This document shows positions 28,177 through 33,491 of a stretch of DNA of 33,491 nucleotides, piece by piece (positions within the stretch are counted from its first letter, which is position 1; each line of letters begins with the position of its first letter). The DNA is taken from positions 1 through 33,491 of the forward strand of contig WUQV01000054.1 of NCBI GenBank assembly GCA_009889585.1. Reading direction: 5' to 3'. The translations under genes and the position numbers were made by a program. The notes beneath the pieces are model-generated. The model searched no databases. It worked only from the letters and a program-made list of their open reading frames with translations, and was not told the origin of the DNA. Source of the DNA: Candidatus Bathyarchaeota archaeon (GTDB lineage Archaea > Thermoproteota > Bathyarchaeia > Bathyarchaeales > WUQV01).

Positions 28177-28202
28177 AGGCTCACCAAGCGATTTAGTCCT
28201 AA

Positions 28203-28263
28203 GTTGTACTTAAATATTTTGTCCTACTTTATTTAAATGTAGTACTTTATCCAAGTGTACAAC
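28203..28263. promoter_or_regulatory. Inverted repeat in AT-rich region upstream of vapBC, candidate operator
   Basis: gttgtac (28203) ... gtacaac (28257) flanking an AT-rich segment just upstream of the vapB start at 28176. Confidence 0.4.
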
Positions 28264-28267
28264 ACAT

Positions 28268-28291
28268 CGTTCGGCCATCGATGGCCGAACG
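28268..28291. repeat. Perfect 24-bp palindrome
   Basis: CGTTCGGCCATCGATGGCCGAACG equals its own reverse complement. Confidence 0.95.
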
Positions 28292-28746
28292 ACCGCACTA
28301 TGATGACGCTTTAACAAGCGCGTGCGAATCCTTAAGGCTGTGGACTGAATCCGATAACTTAGAGGCGAATTCCTTAAAGACGCCCTCCACCTTTACGTAT
28401 AGAATACGCGTTATGACGCTACCATTCACGCTTAAGTGCACCTTAAATCAGGTTTATTTTCATTAACGGTCAATCATTGATGCGGCTGCCAGCAAGAGTA
28501 GAAGGCCTTTAATTTAGAGAACATCGAGAAAATTCATGAAGAGTTTCTAATGAGGGGATAGGATGTCTTTAGACAGCGTTAAGTCATCCATTTCCAAAGC
28601 TGATAGTAGACGCTGTTTTGTAGGTGTTAAGAATTTCAGTTTTGAAGTTACATCAATGGGCAATGAGGAACTTAGACGCGGGAAGTTTTATCATCAAGGG
28701 TTGTTAATTTTAAGGTAGAGACGCAACGAGAGGTTGTGATCGGCGC

Positions 28747-29539
28747 ATGTATGAAATCGAGAGGGTTGACGAAAGCAACAGGCAATCGGTTATCGATCTC
28801 CTTAAGGCAGACGCTATAAGGCACGTTTTCGCACTTTACGACGTCCAATACGAACCTGAGCATACAATCATGTATGCGGCCTTCGAGAAAGGCTTGTTAA
28901 AAGGGTATATCCTCATCTACACAGCTATGGAGTTCCCAAGCGTCATATTGGAGTGCACTGGAGACGTAGCCGGGGAGCTAATGAGCTACGTACCCGAAGG
29001 CAACTTCATTATGCAAGCTCCACCACAACTACTACCAATTATAAAGGACAGGTTCCCAAGCGTGAAACATTACGTCGAGGATTGGATGAGGGTCAAAAGG
29101 GGTGAAGCGAACTTCTTCAAGTCGATACTTGTACGCAAGCTGCGCGGTCCGGAGGATGCCATGAAGCTTAAGACGCTTCTTTCAACATGGGAAGGCCGCC
29201 CGACGGAAACCATAGAAAGGTGCATAAGTTGGATGAGTAGGATGCCAGCGTATGGTGTCTTCGTGAGCGGTGAGCTTGTCTCCTGCGCTGGATCCTTCCT
29301 CCAACTGCCACAGGTCTGGATGATAGGTGGGGTTTATACGCATCCAAACCAGAGGAACAAGGGATACGCAACGCTGGCCACATCAGCGATAACCGAGGAG
29401 GCCTTGGAGCGCGCGGAGTCCGCAGCTCTGTTCGTGAGGTCGGATAACCGTCCGGCCATCAGGGTTTAATGAGAAAATCGGTTACAGGAAAGTTGGTGAG
29501 AGGCTTTGGGCAGATGTAGGAACCGGGCTGAAACCCTAA
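28747..29539 (+). pseudogene. GNAT family N-acetyltransferase, frameshifted near the C-terminus
   Basis: GVYTHPNQRNKGYATLATSAITEEALERAESAALFVRSDNRPAIRV then stop; deleting one base from gtttaatgag restores VYEKIGYRKVGERLWADVGTGLKP*, the expected GNAT end. Confidence 0.82.
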
Positions 29540-29783
29540 CTATATTCGCTGATAAAGTCCATCTGGCATGCCAGAAACCCGCCTACCCTTGCCCTAAGGG
29601 GGTACTTTCTGAGCCTAACTTCTATCCCTTGATAATAGTTCTTCGTACAATATCTGAGCACTTAATCGGGATTTTGAACTGCTAGGTTCAAAATCTGAAC
29701 TCTAAGGAATGAAGTAGTGAAGAAGGGGGCATTAGTTAAATTGACATCCGAAGGGATTTATGGCGGGATCGTCAACAGATATT

Positions 29784-30263
29784 TCATGAAGCGGGCTTAA
29801 AGTACTTGATATCAGTTATAGACCCTATTCGTTCAACTTTATCCTTAAAGGCTGGCTCTACAACCATTCCAATCTTAACATCCTTCGGATCAACTTCATC
29901 TATCATATGAATTAAGCCACCATTTGCAATTCGTATGAATGCCCAGACGATAGGCTTATCTAATCTCTTTCCATTCTCATCAATATAAGCAACACTATAA
30001 GTATGCACGACACCTCTTTTACCTACATCGACCCATGCATTCTCAATATTCTCAAAACACCTCTCACAATATATCCTTGGTGGCACATATGTAACATTGC
30101 ATTTAACGCATTGCGTACCTATGAAACGAGCATTCTCTTTAATCTCTAAGAAGAATCTCTCACCAGCAATTCCAGCAGTATACCGATAAACAACAGCCAT
30201 ATCTCCAATCTCATGCTTTACATCAGTAACACGAGTTAACTTCTCAAACATTGCTATTATCAC
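29784..30263 (-). CDS. DUF35 Zn-ribbon/OB-fold protein (ChsH2-like)
   Basis: CVKCNVTYVPPRIYCERCF zinc ribbon followed by WVDVGKRGVVHTYSVAYID...OB-fold. Confidence 0.9.
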   Translation of the reverse strand: MIIAMFEKLTRVTDVKHEIGDMAVVYRYTAGIAGERFFLEIKENARFIGTQCVKCNVTYVPPRIYCERCFENIENAWVDVGKRGVVHTYSVAYIDENGKRLDKPIVWAFIRIANGGLIHMIDEVDPKDVKIGMVVEPAFKDKVERIGSITDIKYFKPAS

Positions 30264-30836
30264 CTACTTGATAGGCTTAAAATACTTTATATCAGTAATG
30301 CAACCCTTCCTCTCTTCCTTCGGCTTCCAAACAGCTTGAACATTCATTCCTATCCTCACTTCAGCTGGATCTACTTCGCCTAACATATGATAAATACCCA
30401 TGCCAGGCGAGGCTCCATCGATCTCTATAACGGCTGGAATAAGCGGTTCTTTCAACCTCGAAGCATTAACTCCAATCCAAGCTATTGAAAAGGTATTCAC
30501 CCTTCCAGTATCCTTTACATATACCCACTCATCAGTCGGCCTATAACAAAGTTCGCAAAACATTCGTGGAGGAATTAATACTCGTCCACACTTATTGCAC
30601 TTCCTCGCAATAATCTTACCTTCCTTAAGTTCACTTAAGAACCTACTTATCGCTACTCCAGCCGTCCAAGCATAATATGCCTTAGCCCTTATATCGCTGA
30701 ATATTACCTTCTTCTCCTTAAAGTCCTCCTCGCTTAAGGCTATTCCCTTGAAGTCCTCAGCCTTAAACTTAGAACTCACTTTAATCACCCCCTTTGCATA
30801 ACTACGACTGAGCTCTTTTGCATGAGCTCGCCCCAT
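30264..30836 (-). CDS. DUF35 Zn-ribbon/OB-fold protein; start probably GTG near 30780 just after the thiolase stop
   Basis: CNKCGRVLIPPRMFCELCYRPTDEWVYVKDTGRVNTFSIAWIGV; upstream gggggtgat RBS-like sequence and VSSKFKAEDF start. Confidence 0.88.
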   Translation of the reverse strand: MGRAHAKELSRSYAKGVIKVSSKFKAEDFKGIALSEEDFKEKKVIFSDIRAKAYYAWTAGVAISRFLSELKEGKIIARKCNKCGRVLIPPRMFCELCYRPTDEWVYVKDTGRVNTFSIAWIGVNASRLKEPLIPAVIEIDGASPGMGIYHMLGEVDPAEVRIGMNVQAVWKPKEERKGCITDIKYFKPIK

Positions 30837-31972
30837 GCATGAGCTACTCCTATAACAGCGTCCTTCTTCACCTGCCTCTTACCTGCTTCACCTCTGAGCT
30901 GCCAAAATATCTCAGCCACCCTCATCAAGCCAGCGGCTGATATCGGGTTTCCAACGCCGAGAAGCCCTCCATCAGGGTTAAGGGGCATGTCACCGTCCCT
31001 CTCAGTCACGCCTTCCTCCGTAGCCCTCGGGGCTTCACCTGGCTTGAAGAGCAATAGCGCTTCAGCATGTTGAAGCTCCTTGTAATCGAACGGGTCGTAA
31101 GGGTTTGCGACGTCCACCTCCTTCCTCGGGTTCCTTATGCCAGCCATCCTATACGCCATGCGAGCGGCTTCCTCAAGGTACTTACAGTAAGCTAGATCCC
31201 TATCAGTCCAATGTTGCGTATCTATGCCGGATCCTATGCCCGTTATCCACACGGGTACGTCCGTAAGCCTCTTCGCAAGCCCTTCGTGAGCGAGGATTAT
31301 CGCGACTGCCCCATCTGAAGTAGGGCTTATGTCCAATCGCCTTACGGGATCCGCTATGACCTCTGACTTCAATACGTCTTCAACCGTTATCTTAGCAGCC
31401 AATTGAGCACATGGATGGTCTAAGGCGTTCCTCTTGTTCTTAACTGATACTAACGCTATTTGCTCGTGTCTTACGTTGTAGACGTGCATGTACCTTTTCA
31501 TCTCGAAGGCGAAGTTCCATGCGACGTTAAGGCCTATCGGCCTCACTAATATGGGGTCGTAAATTGTTAAGAAGGCGTATTGAGGGTGTGGAAGGCATGA
31601 TGACATCTTTTCCTCGCAAACTACGAGACATACGTCAGATAGGCCTGATGCTACCGTCCAAAAGGCTGTTGGGACTACGCCTACGCCAGTAGAGCCGCCG
31701 TCGAATTGGCGGAAGCAAGGCTTCCTCCAAGCTCCGGATCCATCCGCTAGGTATTCACCCTTCATGTGAACTCCGTCGAAGGCGTCAGGGGCTGAGCCTA
31801 TGACGACGGCGTCGACGTCCTTCAACGTAAGGCCAGCTGAGTCCAGTGCCATCTTGGCCGCTTCGTAAGCGAGCTCCTTCCCCGTTTCCTTCGCCCTTCG
31901 TACGAACTTCGTCATGCCAGCTCCGACTATCGCCACCCGACGTTTGATGGCGGCTATCGTCTTGACGACCAA
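30785..31972 (-). CDS. Thiolase-fold protein (SCP2-thiolase-like), canonical catalytic residues apparently absent
   Basis: RVAIVGAGMTKFVRR..., LDSAGLTLKDVDAVVIG, RRLDISPTSDGAVAIILA, NPDGGLLGVGNPISAAGLMRVAE; thiolase superfamily throughout. Confidence 0.88.
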   Translation of the reverse strand: MVVKTIAAIKRRVAIVGAGMTKFVRRAKETGKELAYEAAKMALDSAGLTLKDVDAVVIGSAPDAFDGVHMKGEYLADGSGAWRKPCFRQFDGGSTGVGVVPTAFWTVASGLSDVCLVVCEEKMSSCLPHPQYAFLTIYDPILVRPIGLNVAWNFAFEMKRYMHVYNVRHEQIALVSVKNKRNALDHPCAQLAAKITVEDVLKSEVIADPVRRLDISPTSDGAVAIILAHEGLAKRLTDVPVWITGIGSGIDTQHWTDRDLAYCKYLEEAARMAYRMAGIRNPRKEVDVANPYDPFDYKELQHAEALLLFKPGEAPRATEEGVTERDGDMPLNPDGGLLGVGNPISAAGLMRVAEIFWQLRGEAGKRQVKKDAVIGVAHAWGELMQKSSVVVMQRG

Positions 31973-31976
31973 CGCC

Positions 31977-33131
31977 TCATCCCTCCGTGCTTAACACGAC
32001 GACGGCCCCTGAAGTCGTGGGGATTCCCCTCCACGTTTGAGCGACACCCACCTTGGCATCTTCGACCTGACGGCCTTGGGCTTGGCCCCTAAGCTGAAGG
32101 ACGACCTCCAACGCCCTCGAGAGCCCGCATGCCTCAAGGAGGTTGCCGACGCCTAAGCATCCTCCTGACGGGTTAACGGGGAGCTCGCCGTTAACGTAAA
32201 ACGAGCCAGCCTCTAAAAGCTCCCCTGCCTCGCCACGAGTACAAAGCCTTAACGCCTCGACGTGTTGAAGCTCCTTATATGAGAACTTGTCATCGACCTC
32301 CGCCACGTGTATTTGCCTCCTCGGGTTCGTTATCCCAGCCATCTTATACGCCATGTCGGCCGCGACCTCAACGTAGACCGCCCTTCCCCAATCCCGGCCG
32401 TCTAAGTTCGGCGTGTCAATAGCCCATCCTACGCCTCTCACCCATATCGGCACGTCCGTAAGACGTCGGGCGACATCCCCTGACGCGAGTACCATGACGA
32501 TCGCCCCTTCAGCTGTAGAGCTAACCTCTAACGCCTTTAACGGCGAGAAGACGTAAGGCGAATTTAAAACGTCTTCAACCGTTAACTCAGCTGGGTAAGC
32601 AGCGTTAGGGTTGAATATGGCGTTTCGCTTATTCTTAACGACTACTTGAGCGCATTGTTCCTCGCTTACGCCAGTTTCATATAAATAACGCCTCATCTCC
32701 AAGCCAGCTATGTAAAATGGATGCCCTCCTAATGGCTTGACGTAAACGGGGTCTGTTGCATGCTGTATTATGCCAGCATAGGAGAGTATATCAGAGGCCT
32801 TGCTATGAGATTCCACTACAACTACTTCAAATAGGTTGCTACGTATCATCATGTATGCGTTAATAAGCGCATGAAGGCCATCCCCTGTTATATGCCAAGT
32901 CGGCTTGAGGACTGCCCCTAGTTGATCTGGCACGTATTCCTCGAATATGCTATAGCCAGCCCAATAATCTTCATCTGCGCTTATGAACGCGTCGACATCC
33001 ACTTGAGGGTTTACGTTAGCGTCTGCATAAGCCTTCACAGCCGCCTCGTAAACCATCTCTTGGAACGATAGGTCCGGTGTACAGGACTTGGACCCAGCCC
33101 AGCCCACGCCGATTATAGCTACTTCTAACAT
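31977..33131 (-). CDS. Thiolase-fold protein (paralog), canonical catalytic residues apparently absent
   Basis: EVAIIGVGWAGSKSCTPDLSFQEMVYEAAVKAYADANV..., VSSTAEGAIVMVLAS, NPSGGCLGVGNLLEACGLSRALE. Confidence 0.85.
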   Translation of the reverse strand: MLEVAIIGVGWAGSKSCTPDLSFQEMVYEAAVKAYADANVNPQVDVDAFISADEDYWAGYSIFEEYVPDQLGAVLKPTWHITGDGLHALINAYMMIRSNLFEVVVVESHSKASDILSYAGIIQHATDPVYVKPLGGHPFYIAGLEMRRYLYETGVSEEQCAQVVVKNKRNAIFNPNAAYPAELTVEDVLNSPYVFSPLKALEVSSTAEGAIVMVLASGDVARRLTDVPIWVRGVGWAIDTPNLDGRDWGRAVYVEVAADMAYKMAGITNPRRQIHVAEVDDKFSYKELQHVEALRLCTRGEAGELLEAGSFYVNGELPVNPSGGCLGVGNLLEACGLSRALEVVLQLRGQAQGRQVEDAKVGVAQTWRGIPTTSGAVVVLSTEG

Positions 33132-33359
33132 CGGATCGAATTCATAGCTTGCGAATATAAGCCTAACTATGGCTTCGATCGTAAGACGAGAACGGAAGCG
33201 CGCTTATTTCAATCACTGCGACGCGACGAAGCTTTAAAAACCTCTTCAAACGCCTTTAGCATTAACGAGTCGCCATGGACTCCGCTCTGATGTAATTCCG
33301 CCGGACGTTTTACGATGAAAAACTTAATATAAGCTTTCAAACAATGGTAAAACGGAAAT

Positions 33360-33491
33360 ATGTCGACTTTTGACAAGATATTGCAGAAGGTCATCTACAT
33401 TTTAGCTTTCGCCAACATAGTCTCGGGGGTTTATGCGATCCTTAAAATAGCGGGCTTAAACCCTCAGCTTGAGCTAATACCTTTCATAGTA
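33360..33491 (+). CDS. N-terminus of a membrane protein (continues beyond window)
   Basis: ATG at 33360: MSTFDKILQKVIYILAFANIVSGVYAILKIAGLNPQLELIPFIV...; TATA-like cttaatataagc ~25-35 nt upstream. Confidence 0.55.
   Translation, partial: MSTFDKILQKVIYILAFANIVSGVYAILKIAGLNPQLELIPFIV

Noticed and set aside
28281-28466. 61 aa ORF beginning inside the 24-bp palindrome, and a C/D-box-like atgatga...ctga within it
   Set aside because: No family resemblance; the C and D boxes lack D'/C' boxes at proper spacing, so neither protein nor C/D sRNA is supported.
1-33491. CRISPR arrays, cas genes, rRNA genes, integrase genes
   Set aside because: No regularly spaced direct repeats, no Cas or integrase motifs and no rRNA-like sequence were seen on reading.

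Overview
This 33.5 kb window looks like chromosome of a thermophilic archaeon, probably of the Thermoproteota/TACK type; that placement is inferred from PaREP1 paralogs, TrpB2, thiolase/DUF35 pairs and TATA-type promoters. Supported core genes are: an ABC-2 permease C-terminus, an S9 prolyl-oligopeptidase-type peptidase, an M20 peptidase, a VTT/DedA-like membrane protein, a metallophosphoesterase, a ThiD-ThiN fusion, an MFS transporter, tRNA-Cys(GCA), TrpB2, a tandem PhoU-TrkA_C protein divergent from an MgtE/SLC41-type transporter, CTP synthase, an HTH membrane regulator, TrmO, a SAM methyltransferase, an AbrB/PIN VapBC pair, a GNAT (frameshifted as given), and a four-gene block of two thiolase-fold proteins plus two DUF35 Zn-ribbon/OB-fold proteins. 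The rest is accessory debris: three related ~250 bp repeats resembling the TnpB 3' end/omegaRNA of IS200/IS605 elements with no intact tnpB, two further IS605-like end remnants, at least three PaREP1/HEPN-like genes, broken toxin-antitoxin genes, an isolated tRNA 3'-end fragment and several strong palindromes. The observations most worth a second look are (1) thiolase-fold pairs with no recognisable catalytic Cys/His/Cys, each apparently partnered with a DUF35 protein, (2) the orphan omegaRNA-like repeat family, one copy supplying the stop codon of trmO, (3) a nucleotidyltransferase domain hidden upstream of a HEPN ORF without a standard start, (4) VapBC and GNAT genes interrupted by single lesions, (5) a multi-hairpin candidate ncRNA at 25.6 kb and (6) two long palindromes. 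All calls come from reading the sequence; no database search was run.
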